Shown in pieces: positions 1-8,840 of a DNA stretch of 64,000 nt. Location of the stretch: contig NZ_JAELXQ010000001.1 in the NCBI RefSeq assembly GCF_016427605.1, forward strand, positions 684,860 through 748,859. The letters run 5' to 3'. Positions within the stretch are counted from its first letter, which is position 1. The number at the start of each line of letters is the position of its first letter. Made by a program: the position numbers and the translations under genes. This DNA comes from Ochrobactrum sp. Q0168. GTDB lineage: Bacteria; Pseudomonadota; Alphaproteobacteria; Rhizobiales; Rhizobiaceae. The notes under the pieces are model-generated. The model had not been told where the DNA came from. It worked only from the letters and a program-made list of their open reading frames with translations, and made no database searches.

Positions 1-692
1 AATCCACGCGAGGCGCGGTAATCCGCGACCTTTTTCTCGGCATCGCGTACACGCGTGCGCAGGTCTTCGATTTCCGGCGCCAGCCAATTGGTGGCGTCGT
101 CGTTCGATTGCAGCTTCGCCGCGCTTTGCAGGGAGATATATTCTTCCGCAATCGTGTTGGCGACAGTGGCAGCCATTTGCGGATCAGCGGACCGGTATTG
201 CACGACGATCACGCGGGACCCGGTGACGTTGTATACCTGCAGGTTCTTGCGCAGCCGCAGTTGAACCCGTTCCTCCGGCGAAAGATTTGCCGGATCAGGG
301 AGCATGCCAAGCAGCATGAGGATGCGGCTGTAAGGCTTTACTTCGGTCGTGGTGAAGGCTTCATCTTTGGTCAGATTGAGCTTGTCTGATACGCGCTTCA
401 ACAGATCGCCAGACATCAGAATCTCGATCTGGCTTTTGACCCCTTCCGGATCGAGCAGTGGGCGCTCGGCAGGATTATCGCCATTCGGGCGTGTATAGAC
501 GGATTCGCGGGGCTCGATCACAATGCGGGTTTCAGCACGGTAATCCGGCGTCAAAAGCAGACAAATAATCCAGGCCGCCGCCGCCATCAAAAGAGCGCCG
601 CCAACAATCAAAAGCCAGTGACGGCGCAAGCTTCCAAAAAGCGCGCCTATATCGATGTCTGCGTCTTTCAACGACGAATCGACTTCCGCCAT
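1..692 (-). CDS. Wzz/GumC-like polysaccharide chain-length determinant (3' end outside window)
   Basis: The reading frame stays open from an ATG at 692 to the window edge, so only the first 230 residues are present. Residues about 26-47 form a hydrophobic segment (start HWLLIVGGAL) followed by a long periplasmic region. This is the layout of Wzz/GumC polysaccharide co-polymerases, which set chain length or couple export of surface polysaccharide at the inner membrane. The visible end (around residues 210-230) is charged and helix-prone, as expected where the family's coiled coil begins. Whether a C-terminal tyrosine-kinase domain follows cannot be seen. It diverges from the Wza-like export gene at 1011, which supports an exopolysaccharide role. 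Confidence 0.85.
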   Translation of the reverse strand, partial: MAEVDSSLKDADIDIGALFGSLRRHWLLIVGGALLMAAAAWIICLLLTPDYRAETRIVIEPRESVYTRPNGDNPAERPLLDPEGVKSQIEILMSGDLLKRVSDKLNLTKDEAFTTTEVKPYSRILMLLGMLPDPANLSPEERVQLRLRKNLQVYNVTGSRVIVVQYRSADPQMAATVANTIAEEYISLQSAAKLQSNDDATNWLAPEIEDLRTRVRDAEKKVADYRASRG

Positions 693-1010
693 TTCGTTAC
701 TCCGCAGGCGCCCGTCGATTACTGACAATCGTCATTTCCATCCAGGTCGCATAGCCATTTCCGGCCCGAAAAGTAAACGCTTAAGGTAACCATAGGGTTA
801 AGCGTTCGAACTTCCGCAATCTTCATGGGCGTCGCTTTCATTCCCCTGCCGCCCTCGCCTGCAAAGTTTTTTGGCCATCGCCGCACATCTTTACCAGCCA
901 TTAACCCTAATCAATCGATAACGCAGTGACAGGAATTCATCTGGCGGCGCTTCGGCGGCGGTCAGATTCCATAAATGCGGGCGATGCTTTTCGGGATACC
1001 GAGGCGAGAC
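693..1010. promoter_or_regulatory. Divergent intergenic region of the polysaccharide locus, with a 9-bp inverted repeat
   Basis: This gene-free stretch separates the Wzz-like gene (leftward) from the Wza-like gene (rightward), so it should hold both promoters. It contains a perfect inverted repeat, AACGCTTAA at 776-784 and TTAAGCGTT at 798-806, with a 13-base spacer. That is a plausible operator for a dimeric regulator serving either direction. I could not assign confident -35/-10 pairs. Confidence 0.5.
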
Positions 1011-1604
1011 ATGATGGCGAAGAAAATTCACAACAAGCGTACAGGCCGTGCTTTGCTCACGGCGCTCGGTCTTGCGGCGATCACTCTATCGTCGGCATGC
1101 ACGAGCTATCGCCCTGCTCCGCCAGCCTTTCATGAAGCGCTGAACCAGCCCTATATGCTCGATGCGGGCGACCGCGTGCGCATCACCGTTTTCGAACAGG
1201 CAAGCCTGACCAACACCTATAGCGTCGATCAGGCAGGCTATGTGGCCTTCCCGCTTGTCGGCAGCATTCCAGCGCGCGGCAAGACCGCAAAGCAGCTTGA
1301 AGGCCTGATCGCATCGAAACTGCGCGGCGGTTATCTGCGCGACCCCGACGTCAGCGTCGAAATCGACCGCTACCGTCCAATCTTCGTCATGGGCGAAGTG
1401 GGCGCAGCCGGGCAATATTCCTATGTGCCGGGCATGACCGTCCAGAAAGCCATTGCAGCCGCAGGCGGTTACAGCCCGCGCGCCAATCAGGAAAATGCCG
1501 ACATCACCCGTCAGTTCAATGGCAAGGTGCTGACGGGCCGGGTTCTGATCTCCGATCCGATCCTGCCCGGCGATACGATTTATGTCCGCGAACGTCTGTT
1601 CTGA
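1011..1604 (+). CDS. Polysaccharide export lipoprotein, Wza/OMA family
   Basis: A 197-residue protein with a lipoprotein-type signal peptide: basic N-terminus, hydrophobic stretch, then LSSAC with the acylated Cys near residue 30. A Poly_export domain follows (starting near YMLDAGDRVRITV) and then an SLBB-type segment (RPIFVMGEVG onward). Family members form the outer-membrane channel or its periplasmic part for capsule or exopolysaccharide export. It is shorter than E. coli Wza, as is common in rhizobia and relatives. I chose the ATG at 1011 because GAGGCGAG lies just upstream (1001-1008); an in-frame ATG at 975 has no such site. It lies 9 bases upstream of the glycosyltransferase gene, probably in one operon. 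Confidence 0.88.
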   Translation: MMAKKIHNKRTGRALLTALGLAAITLSSACTSYRPAPPAFHEALNQPYMLDAGDRVRITVFEQASLTNTYSVDQAGYVAFPLVGSIPARGKTAKQLEGLIASKLRGGYLRDPDVSVEIDRYRPIFVMGEVGAAGQYSYVPGMTVQKAIAAAGGYSPRANQENADITRQFNGKVLTGRVLISDPILPGDTIYVRERLF

Positions 1605-1613
1605 TGGCGATTG

Positions 1614-2756
1614 ATGGCTGATGACGACATCGTTTCCCCTCTGCGTATCGTCCACTGCTTTCGCGAGCCCACTGGCGGATTGTTCCGCCATGTCCGCGAT
1701 CTGGTCGGCGCACAGGCGGAAAAAGGTCACCTTGTCGGGGTCGTCTGCGACGCAACAACAGGCGGTCCAAGGGAGGATGCGCTTCTAGAAGAGTTGCGGC
1801 CAAAGCTTGCGCTTGGCCTGCACAGAATTGCCATGCAGCGCCATATTGGTATCGGCGATGCAGCGGCGGCATTCAAAGCATACCGCGTTGTCAAGAAATT
1901 GCGGCCGGACATCTTGCACGGACATGGCGCCAAAGGCGGCGTCTATGCCCGATTGTTCGGCTCTGTTCTACGGGTTTTTAGGTCTCGCGTAGCCCGTATC
2001 TATTCACCGCATGGCGGAAGCCTGCATTTTGACCGGAAGACGCGCCGCGGCAGCGCTGTCTTTCTGGTCGAGCGGCTTCTCGCCCCCATGACCGATGCGG
2101 TGATGTTCGTTTCCAATTTCGAGAAACGGACCTATGAAGAAAAGGTCGGTCGGCCCTACGGCCTCCATGCAGTGGTCTATAACGGCCTTGCTGACGACGA
2201 ATTCCTTCCCGTTCCCGACGCTCCCGATGCCAGAGACCTTCTGTTCGTCGGCACGATGCGCGATCTGAAAGGCCCGGATATTCTGATCCGCGCCTTGGCT
2301 AAGCTTCGCGATGAGGATGGCCTGTCGCTCAGCGCAACCATTGTCGGCGACGGGTCCGAAAAGCCAGTCTTTACGGCACTCACTGCCGAACTCGACCTTG
2401 ACGAAAACGTCCATTTCGTACCCGGCATGGCGGCGCGCGAAGCATTTGCGCTTGGCCGCCTGATGGTGGTCCCTTCCCGTGCGGAAGCCTTCCCTTACAT
2501 CGTATTGGAGGCATTGGCCGCCGGGAAAACCGTCATCGCCAGCCGCGTTGGCGGCATTCCCGAAATATTTGGCCCCGCATCCCCGGCATTGTTCGATCCA
2601 ACGGTAGAGGCGCTCGTCGCTAAGATTCGCGAATTTGGCGCTGACAAAAGCGGATTCAGCACGCAAATGCCTGATGGTTCACGGCTTCGTGAACGTTTCA
2701 GCGTGCACTCCATGGCTCATTTTATAGAATTGATTTACCGTGAAGCACATTGTTGA
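1614..2756 (+). CDS. Glycosyltransferase family 4 (GT-B fold)
   Basis: A protein of about 380 residues. An N-terminal domain opens with a GGLFRHVRDL glycine-rich loop. The C-terminal donor-binding domain shows LLFVGTMRDLKGPDILI and an EX7E-type motif inside RAEAFPYIVLEAL, hallmarks of GT4 retaining glycosyltransferases. It probably adds a sugar to the lipid-linked polysaccharide repeat at the cytoplasmic face; donor and acceptor cannot be inferred. A TTG at 1611 directly precedes the ATG at 1614 and either could start. It follows the Wza-like gene closely and precedes the initiating sugar-phosphate transferase. Confidence 0.88.
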   Translation: MADDDIVSPLRIVHCFREPTGGLFRHVRDLVGAQAEKGHLVGVVCDATTGGPREDALLEELRPKLALGLHRIAMQRHIGIGDAAAAFKAYRVVKKLRPDILHGHGAKGGVYARLFGSVLRVFRSRVARIYSPHGGSLHFDRKTRRGSAVFLVERLLAPMTDAVMFVSNFEKRTYEEKVGRPYGLHAVVYNGLADDEFLPVPDAPDARDLLFVGTMRDLKGPDILIRALAKLRDEDGLSLSATIVGDGSEKPVFTALTAELDLDENVHFVPGMAAREAFALGRLMVVPSRAEAFPYIVLEALAAGKTVIASRVGGIPEIFGPASPALFDPTVEALVAKIREFGADKSGFSTQMPDGSRLRERFSVHSMAHFIELIYREAHC

Positions 2757-2847
2757 GTATTTGGCGGGTTCGATACCAGCATACTCAGAGATTTCTTAGT
2801 AATCTGACGGTACACATCCCCTGTAAACTGATAAGCGGGACATTATC

Positions 2848-4386
2848 GTGCGGGACAATAATGCTTTCTCACCATTCGGACGCAAGGCCATCGAAGCCAG
2901 CGCCAAGCAGGATTCGAAGCCGCAAGAACCGGTGGAACTCAGCCCTCTGGCGCGAAGCATAGCTGCGCAATATCAGCGGGACACGTTCTCGCCGCTCATG
3001 CTAAGCGGCGTCGTGCGGCTGGTTGAGTTCGGCCTCATCTTCCTGATGGGCATATTAAGCCTTGGCTATTATGTCGGACTTGAGAGCAATTATCTGCTTT
3101 ATTATCCGCTGATTATCATCGCTGGCGGCGTACTCTATGTCGCGCTGATGGAAATCAATGACGGCTATCAGGTCAATATCCTCAGAAGTCCCACTCGCCA
3201 TTTGCGACGACTGATCATCAGCTGGGCTGCGACGCTCGGCACGCTTGCAGTGCTCGGCTTTCTCTTCAAGGTTTCCGCCCACTTCTCACGCGGCTGGTTT
3301 CTCATCTGGGCGGTCAGCGCCATTGCCGTCATCCTGATTTTTCGCCTTATCATCGCTTGGAAAATCCGCCGCTGGGCGCGCAATGGCACCATGGAACGCC
3401 GCGCAGTTATCGTCGGCGGCGGCCCCAATGCCGAAGCGCTGATCCGCTCGCTCGAACAGCAGCCGGACAACGATATCCGTATTTGCGGTATTTTCGACGA
3501 CCGCGACGACAAGCGCTCGCCGCCTGTGGTTGCCGGTTATCCAAAGCTCGGCAACATCAACGAACTGATCGAATTTGCGCGTATCGCGCATATCGATCTG
3601 CTGATCGTCTCTCTGCCGATCAGTGCCGAGGCGCGTGTTCTCGCACTGCTTAAGAAGCTCTGGGTGCTGCCTGTCGATATTCGCCTTTCGGCGCTCAACA
3701 ACCACCTGCGTTTCCGCCCGCGCTCCTATTCTTATGTCGGCTCGGTGCCGATGCTGGATATTTTCGACAAGCCGATCAACGATTGGGATTCTGTCGCCAA
3801 GCGTATTTTCGACATCGCCTTCAGTCTCGTCGGCATTGTTGTTCTGTCGCCCATCATGATCGGCGCGGCCATTGCCATCAAGCTCGACAGCAAGGGGCCG
3901 GTTTTCTTCAAGCAGAAGCGCCATGGCTTCAACAATGAAGTCATCAATGTCTGGAAATTCCGCTCGATGTATACCGAGCAATGCGACCCGACGGCGCGCA
4001 ATGCGGTAACAAAGAACGATCCGCGCGTCACCCGCGTCGGACGCTTCATCCGCAAGACATCCATCGACGAGCTGCCGCAGTTCTTCAATGTCGTCGCCGG
4101 ATCGCTATCGCTGGTCGGCCCGCGCCCTCATGCGGTGGCGGCACATTCCAACAATCTTCTCTATAATGAAGTGGTCGACGGTTATTTCGCACGCCACCGC
4201 GTCAAGCCGGGCGTGACCGGCTGGGCCCAGATCAATGGCTGGCGCGGCGAGATCGACAATGAAGAGAAGATCATGATGCGCACCGAATATGATCTTTATT
4301 ACATCGAAAACTGGTCGCTCTGGTTCGATCTCAAGATCCTCTTCCTGACACCCATCCGCCTTCTCAACACGGAAAACGCCTATTGA
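2848..4386 (+). CDS. Undecaprenyl-phosphate sugar-1-phosphate transferase (WcaJ/WbaP type)
   Basis: A 512-residue polytopic enzyme that likely transfers a hexose-1-phosphate, probably glucose, to undecaprenyl phosphate and so starts repeat-unit synthesis. Several N-terminal membrane helices are followed by a Rossmann-like segment (AVIVGGGPNAEALIRSL, near residue 190) and a C-terminal bacterial sugar transferase domain carrying KRIFDI, PVFFKQKRHG, KFRSM, DELPQ, SLVGPRPH and KPGVTGWAQI. It starts at GTG 2848; no in-frame ATG gives a complete N-terminus. Its stop overlaps the start of the next gene (TTGA), indicating translational coupling. Sugar specificity is inferred from family resemblance only. 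Confidence 0.9.
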   Translation: MRDNNAFSPFGRKAIEASAKQDSKPQEPVELSPLARSIAAQYQRDTFSPLMLSGVVRLVEFGLIFLMGILSLGYYVGLESNYLLYYPLIIIAGGVLYVALMEINDGYQVNILRSPTRHLRRLIISWAATLGTLAVLGFLFKVSAHFSRGWFLIWAVSAIAVILIFRLIIAWKIRRWARNGTMERRAVIVGGGPNAEALIRSLEQQPDNDIRICGIFDDRDDKRSPPVVAGYPKLGNINELIEFARIAHIDLLIVSLPISAEARVLALLKKLWVLPVDIRLSALNNHLRFRPRSYSYVGSVPMLDIFDKPINDWDSVAKRIFDIAFSLVGIVVLSPIMIGAAIAIKLDSKGPVFFKQKRHGFNNEVINVWKFRSMYTEQCDPTARNAVTKNDPRVTRVGRFIRKTSIDELPQFFNVVAGSLSLVGPRPHAVAAHSNNLLYNEVVDGYFARHRVKPGVTGWAQINGWRGEIDNEEKIMMRTEYDLYYIENWSLWFDLKILFLTPIRLLNTENAY

Positions 4387-5672
4387 GCCAGGCAGTGCCC
4401 ATAGTTGCGCCGATGCACAATCCAGCGCCCCCTGCGGGCGCGACGGTGCATCAACGCCGGGCACTGAACCGCCTGATCGTCAATTTCGCAGTGGGGTTCG
4501 GGGTTTTCCTGCTAGGCTTCGTGCTGAGCGAACCAGCGCCCTATGAAATTTATATGGCGGGGCTGATTGCTGTTGCACTGCTGTTTGGGCTTCGCTTGAG
4601 CCGAACCAACCTCGTTCTGCTGGCGATCCTCGCGGTCTTCAACTTTGGCGGGGTCCTGTCCACCTTGCAGATGGCCGATCTCAAAAACGCGCCGCTTTAT
4701 ATCGCCGTTTCGCTGTTCCTCGCTTTCACCTCGGTTTTCTTTGCCGCGATGATCGAGATGGATTACCGGCGGCTGCAGACGATCTTCAAAGCCTATCTGC
4801 TTATCGGTCTGATCGCCGCATTTCTTGGCATTGCAGGCTATCTTGGCCTAATTCCCGGTGCCGACCTTTTCACGCGCTATGGGCGCGCCAAGGGAGCGTT
4901 CCAGGACCCCAACGTGTTCGGTCCGTTTCTTATTCTGCCGCTGAGCTGGACCGTCTATCGCATTCTGACCGGACGCGCGCGCGACATGCTGGTCTATCTG
5001 CCCGCTGCGGCCATCTTGGCGCTCGGCGTTCTGTTCTCCTTCTCACGTGCAGCCTGGGCCATGGTGCCCCTCGCCTGTCTGGTGATCCTGCTTACCCTGT
5101 TTCTGCAAACCAATAATAACCGCTTTCGTTTGCGCCTCATCCTGCTTGCCTTGCTGGCGGTTGCAGCCGTGGTGGGCGGACTGCTGATCCTCATCGAAAT
5201 CCCCGGCATAGGGGATTTCTTTTTGCAGCGCGCGCAACTCGAACAAAGCTATGACGCGGGTCGTATGGGGCGCTTTTCCCGCCACTGGTATGGCATGGTG
5301 CTTGCCACACAGCATCCACTCGGCATCGGCCCGCTGGAGTTCGGTCCGATGTTCGGCGAAGATACGCATAATAACTGGCTGAAAGCCGCGCTCGATTATG
5401 GCTGGATCGGCTTTATAGCTTTCGTCATACTGACGTTCATGACGCTTGGCATCGGCTTTCGCCTGCTGTTCCGCAACAGGCCGTGGCAGCCTTTTCTGCT
5501 CTGCGCTTATGCGACCTATCTCGGCCATGTTCTGATTGGCAATGTTATCGACACAGACCATTGGCGGCATTTCTATCTGCTGTTCGGGATCATCTGGGGT
5601 TGCGCCGGGCTTGAATATAAATACCGGTGTCAAACTTCCCGGCCAGCCCGCCGCCAGCCAGTACGAGCATAG
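4383..5672 (+). CDS. O-antigen ligase/polymerase-like membrane protein (Wzy/WaaL superfamily)
   Basis: A 429-residue protein with about ten to twelve hydrophobic segments. The large periplasmic loop carries TQHPLGIGP and [13 protein letters not shown], resembling the conserved His/Asn region of Wzy_C proteins. These either polymerise lipid-linked repeats or ligate polysaccharide to an acceptor. Its place after the initiating transferase, with an export protein and a Wzz-like protein nearby, favours an exopolysaccharide polymerase, but ligase activity cannot be excluded. It starts at TTG 4383, overlapping the upstream stop; ATG 4413 is an alternative. Confidence 0.8.
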   Translation: MSQAVPIVAPMHNPAPPAGATVHQRRALNRLIVNFAVGFGVFLLGFVLSEPAPYEIYMAGLIAVALLFGLRLSRTNLVLLAILAVFNFGGVLSTLQMADLKNAPLYIAVSLFLAFTSVFFAAMIEMDYRRLQTIFKAYLLIGLIAAFLGIAGYLGLIPGADLFTRYGRAKGAFQDPNVFGPFLILPLSWTVYRILTGRARDMLVYLPAAAILALGVLFSFSRAAWAMVPLACLVILLTLFLQTNNNRFRLRLILLALLAVAAVVGGLLILIEIPGIGDFFLQRAQLEQSYDAGRMGRFSRHWYGMVLATQHPLGIGPLEFGPMFGEDTHNNWLKAALDYGWIGFIAFVILTFMTLGIGFRLLFRNRPWQPFLLCAYATYLGHVLIGNVIDTDHWRHFYLLFGIIWGCAGLEYKYRCQTSRPARRQPVRA

Positions 5673-5680
5673 GAGCCCGC

Positions 5681-6001
5681 TTGCAGTTCATCATCTATGC
5701 CGCCGCCGCAATCTGCGAAATCGCCGGTTGTTTTGCTTTCTGGGCCTGGCTGAAACTCGACAAATCGCCGCTGTGGCTCATTCCCGGCATGGCGTCGCTG
5801 GCGCTCTTCGCCTATTGCCTGACACTGATCGAGAGCGATACGGCGGGCCGCGCCTATGCGGCCTATGGCGGCATCTACATTGTCGCGTCCATTTTGTGGA
5901 TATGGATTGCCGAAGGCGCAAAGCCGGATCTTTGGGATATCACCGGCGCTTGTGTGGCTCTTGCAGGCACGTGCATCATCCTGTTCGCCCCTCGAACATA
6001 A
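5681..6001 (+). CDS. YnfA family (UPF0060) small multidrug-resistance-like membrane protein
   Basis: A 106-residue, four-helix hydrophobic protein containing [17 protein letters not shown], the YnfA/UPF0060 signature, and [14 protein letters not shown] further on. YnfA proteins are inner-membrane relatives of small multidrug transporters with poorly defined substrates. I chose the TTG at 5681 because AGGAG at 5671-5675 sits at good distance and the resulting length matches the usual size of about 108 residues; the longer in-frame ORF from 5627 adds a non-family Pro/Ser-rich head. It lies directly after the polysaccharide operon and may be cotranscribed. Confidence 0.88.
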   Translation: MQFIIYAAAAICEIAGCFAFWAWLKLDKSPLWLIPGMASLALFAYCLTLIESDTAGRAYAAYGGIYIVASILWIWIAEGAKPDLWDITGACVALAGTCIILFAPRT

Positions 6002-6104
6002 GCGATACTGGTAGTTTTCCTGAGATCAATTGTGCGCATTTTGCCGTTTTGCCACTTTTAGGGCTTGCGGAAAATTCCTTTGCATTCTAAGGCTTTCCCC
6101 GGCT

Positions 6105-6181
<77 letters not shown>

Positions 6182-6281
6182 TTTTTCCCTTCCCCTTATT
6201 GTTTTATCTTCAAAATTTCCGCTTTGCGGGAAGCGCCAAAACGTTTTAACTCCGCCATGAAAAATGCGGAGGAGCTCAAGC

Positions 6282-7010
6282 TTGAAAAACGTTCTGATTA
6301 CCGGCGGCAGCCGGGGCATCGGCAAGGCAACCGCGATGCGCTGCGCCGCAGACGGTTGGTCTATCGCGCTCAATTATGCCGGAAACGCCTCGGCAGCAGC
6401 CGAAACTACCGACAGCCTGAAACGCGCGGGCGCGCAGGCTATTGCGCTGCAAGGCGATATTTCACGCGAAGAAGACGTGCTTTCCATCTATGACCACGCC
6501 GAGCAGGAATTTGGCAAACTGCAAGGCGTCGTCTTGAATGCCGGTATCGTCGCGCAGACGATGCCGCTCGCCGAGATGAGCGCAGAGCGCCTGCGCACCA
6601 TGTTCGATGTCAATGTCTACGGCACCTATCTCTGCGCGCGTGAAGCAGCGCGCCGCGTCCAAACGGGTGGTTCCATCGTCATCGTTTCCTCGATGGCAGC
6701 AAAGCTCGGCTCACCGTTCGAATATGTCGATTATGCAGGAGCCAAGGGCGCGCTCGACACATTGACCATCGGCCTTTCGCGTGAACTTGGACCCAAGGGC
6801 ATCCGGGTCAATGCCGTCCGGCCGGGCCTGATCGAAACAGAAATTCACGCCAGCGGTGGCAATCCCGACCGGGCCAAACAGCTGGGTGCGGGCACCCCGA
6901 TGGGACGCGCCGGAAAAGCCGAGGAAGTCGCTGAAGCGATCTACTGGTTGCTCAACGACGCCCCAGGCTACACCACCGGCTCGTTTATCGATGTTGCAGG
7001 CGGACGCTGA
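6282..7010 (+). CDS. SDR family NAD(P)-dependent oxidoreductase
   Basis: A 242-residue classical short-chain dehydrogenase/reductase. It shows TGGSRGIGKA for cofactor binding at the extreme N-terminus, a VVLNAGIV segment, a catalytic SSMA serine region and the YAGAK Tyr-Lys pair, then PGLIETEI and a C-terminal TTGSFIDVAGG typical of FabG-like enzymes. The substrate is unknown. I chose TTG 6282 because GGAGGAG at 6268-6274 is well spaced from it; the ATG at 6264 lies before that site and adds residues outside the fold. It ends six bases from the convergent metallo-hydrolase gene. Confidence 0.88.
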   Translation: MKNVLITGGSRGIGKATAMRCAADGWSIALNYAGNASAAAETTDSLKRAGAQAIALQGDISREEDVLSIYDHAEQEFGKLQGVVLNAGIVAQTMPLAEMSAERLRTMFDVNVYGTYLCAREAARRVQTGGSIVIVSSMAAKLGSPFEYVDYAGAKGALDTLTIGLSRELGPKGIRVNAVRPGLIETEIHASGGNPDRAKQLGAGTPMGRAGKAEEVAEAIYWLLNDAPGYTTGSFIDVAGGR

Positions 7011-7016
7011 CCGGAA

Positions 7017-8012
7017 CTATTTGTCCCGCAGCTGGTAAGTTTCAGGAATATAGCGGTATCCCGCGCCTTGCTTTTCCAGATAGGCCACTGCCGGGAACGG
7101 CATGTGATAGCCGATGAAAGGCAGGCGCTCGGTTGCCAGCATGTCGAAGACGCGTTTGCGCGTCGTGACGGCGGTCTCCTTGTCCACATCGAAGGCCACA
7201 TGCCATTCGGGCCGCTGCAAGGTGATGACAAAATGATTGGCGGTGTCGGAAATCAGCATTAGCTGCTTACCCCCGGATTCGACGCGAAATATCAAGTGGC
7301 CGGGCGTATGCCCGAAAGCCGCCAGCGCGTGAATGCCTGAGACGACTTCGCTATTGTCTTCCAGAAACGTGATCTTCTCGACGAGCGGCTTCACATTCTT
7401 GCCGACAAGCTCGGCCCCGCCCTTCAGCGGGCTGTCCAGCCGCGCGGGATCGGTCCAGAAATCGAACTCTTTCTGTCCAGCCGCGTAACGGGCATTGGCG
7501 AAGGCAGGCTTGCCGTCTTCCATAAGCCCGCCGATGTGGTCGCCATGGAAATGGCTCAGCACCACGAGCGAAACATCCGAGGCCTTGTAGCCAGAAGCTT
7601 CCAGTGCACCGATAAGCTTGCCCTGCCCGTTTGCGCGCGCCCCGGCTCCCATGCCCGTATCGAAAAGGACAAGATCCTTGCCGGTATTGATCAGCACCGG
7701 CGTAAAGCTGTTCACGAACCGGTCGGTGGGAAGCATGTTTTCTTCCAGCAGCGCGGCGACGTCCTTCGGTTCCTGATCGATGGCATAGGTTTTCTCAGGC
7801 GCTTCACCTGCCCGACGCCCATCGGACAGGGTGGTGATTTCAAATTCGCCGAGCTGAAAGCGATGGAAACCTGGATTTTCAACTTGTGACGGCTTTTGCA
7901 CGTTGGAACTGCCCGTGTCGGCTGCTGCGCTGGCGAGGTCCAGCGGCGAAAGCGCCATTCCCGCACCGGCAGCAGATGCTGCAACAATAAAATTACGTCT
8001 TGAGATGGTCAT
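7017..8012 (-). CDS. Tat-exported MBL-fold metallo-hydrolase
   Basis: A 331-residue protein beginning MTISRRNFIVAAS, a twin-arginine signal with a hydrophobic stretch and an Ala-rich cleavage region. The mature part carries the metallo-beta-lactamase motif HFHGDHIGG near residue 154 and later GHTPGHLIF and SDTANHF, giving a complete set of metal ligands. It is probably a periplasmic binuclear zinc hydrolase; the substrate is unknown. The ATG at 8012 has a GGGAGA site upstream; an in-frame extension to 8147 would bury the Tat signal and is rejected. It is convergent with the SDR gene. Confidence 0.85.
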   Translation of the reverse strand: MTISRRNFIVAASAAGAGMALSPLDLASAAADTGSSNVQKPSQVENPGFHRFQLGEFEITTLSDGRRAGEAPEKTYAIDQEPKDVAALLEENMLPTDRFVNSFTPVLINTGKDLVLFDTGMGAGARANGQGKLIGALEASGYKASDVSLVVLSHFHGDHIGGLMEDGKPAFANARYAAGQKEFDFWTDPARLDSPLKGGAELVGKNVKPLVEKITFLEDNSEVVSGIHALAAFGHTPGHLIFRVESGGKQLMLISDTANHFVITLQRPEWHVAFDVDKETAVTTRKRVFDMLATERLPFIGYHMPFPAVAYLEKQGAGYRYIPETYQLRDK

Positions 8013-8155
8013 TGATCGATCTCCCGGCATAATTGTGAGTAAGAATGACAGGATAACCGAAAATAGCCGCCGATCTACGATGAAAGCGATCAAGTTTATG
8101 TTGGCAGGAATTTCGTCATGCACCTTGCCACAGCACCAGCGAAACACTATCTATC

Positions 8156-8217
8156 TGGCGCGCGGGACGACCCACGCCAGTGTTCGCATAGGGGACGGCC
8201 CCATAGGAGTATCCTAT
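8156..8217 (+). promoter_or_regulatory. Guanidine-II (mini-ykkC) riboswitch with RBS hairpin
   Basis: Two adjacent hairpins carry the diagnostic ACGR tetraloops. The first spans 8156-8179 (TGGCG...GGG-ACGA-CCC...CGCCA) and the second is centred on GGGG-ACGG-CCCC at 8191-8202. This is the architecture of the mini-ykkC/guanidine-II class, in which guanidinium stabilises both loops and frees the ribosome binding site. Just downstream, ATAGGA-GTA-TCCTAT (8203-8217) can fold over an AGGAG site and the ATG at 8216. Bases 8204-8205 can alternatively extend the second hairpin, a plausible switch. The next annotated gene is a Gdx/SugE exporter, the expected regulated function. Confidence 0.88.
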
Positions 8218-8353
8218 GTTACGGCCAATCGAACCAATCACCATCAAGCAGATCGTCAGGTTCAGGCTTATTGGCGGCCATTCGGCCAGCCTTGGTGATT
8301 TCGCACGTTTCGCGTTTGCGAAATCAACGGAACCAATGACATCGGACTTTTGA
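8216..8353 (+). CDS. Putative 45-residue ORF directly controlled by the guanidine riboswitch
   Basis: The ATG at 8216 follows AGGAG (8205-8209 region) inside the riboswitch's expression platform and opens a 45-codon frame ending with TGA at 8353. The product begins MLRPIEPITIKQIVRF and is basic, with no membrane segment. I do not recognise a family. It could be a regulatory leader ORF coupling riboswitch state to the exporter 66 bases downstream, or a small protein. The frame contains two potential hairpins, including GATTTCGCA/TGCGAAATC at 8297-8325, that translation would disrupt. Coding status is inferred only from position and RBS. Confidence 0.45.
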   Translation: MLRPIEPITIKQIVRFRLIGGHSASLGDFARFAFAKSTEPMTSDF

Positions 8354-8419
8354 GAAACTGATTCATCAAAACAGTCTAAGTCTCTGATTTTACCCATTTC
8401 CAAATATGGAGCATTCACA

Positions 8420-8737
8420 ATGGCATGGGTCTATCTGGCTATCGCCGGCATCCTTGAAGTCGTCTGGGCTTTCTTTATGAAAAAGTCGGAAGGCTTCTCG
8501 CTTCTGACGCCCAGCATCATCACACTGGTCACAATGATCGGCAGTTTTCTGCTGCTTTCTATCGCCATGCGCTCGCTGCCTCTTGGCACGGCCTATGCGA
8601 TCTGGACCGGTATCGGCGCGGTCGGCGCTTTCGTGGTCGGCATCTTTATTCTCGGGGAAGCAGCAAGTTTCTTCCGCGTGGCGAGTGTCATGCTCATTCT
8701 CGCGGGCATCGTCGGCCTGAAACTCTCGTCCAGTTGA
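8420..8737 (+). CDS. gdx: Guanidinium exporter, SMR family (Gdx/SugE type)
   Basis: A 105-residue, four-helix small multidrug resistance protein. It has the essential membrane glutamate at residue 13 ([10 protein letters not shown]) and the SugE/Gdx-type WTGIGAVG motif that separates guanidinium exporters from EmrE-like drug pumps. Such proteins form antiparallel dimers exchanging guanidinium for protons. A guanidine-II riboswitch upstream (8156-8217) supports this substrate independently. The gene has its own GGAG at 8407-8410. A hairpin with a T-run follows at 8742-8767. Confidence 0.92.
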   Translation: MAWVYLAIAGILEVVWAFFMKKSEGFSLLTPSIITLVTMIGSFLLLSIAMRSLPLGTAYAIWTGIGAVGAFVVGIFILGEAASFFRVASVMLILAGIVGLKLSSS

Positions 8738-8741
8738 CGAT

Positions 8742-8767
8742 AAAAAGGGAGGCCATGCCCCCCTTTT
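8742..8767 (+). terminator. Rho-independent terminator after gdx
   Basis: An A-rich 5' arm, AAAAAGGGAGG, pairs with CCCCCCTTTT across a CCATG loop, five bases after the exporter stop codon. Confidence 0.65.
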
Positions 8768-8840
8768 CACTTTCTGCCTGGCTTAGAGCGGTTCCTGTTT
8801 TAACAGAATCGTCGGAACCGCTCTATCCATTTGTTTTCGC

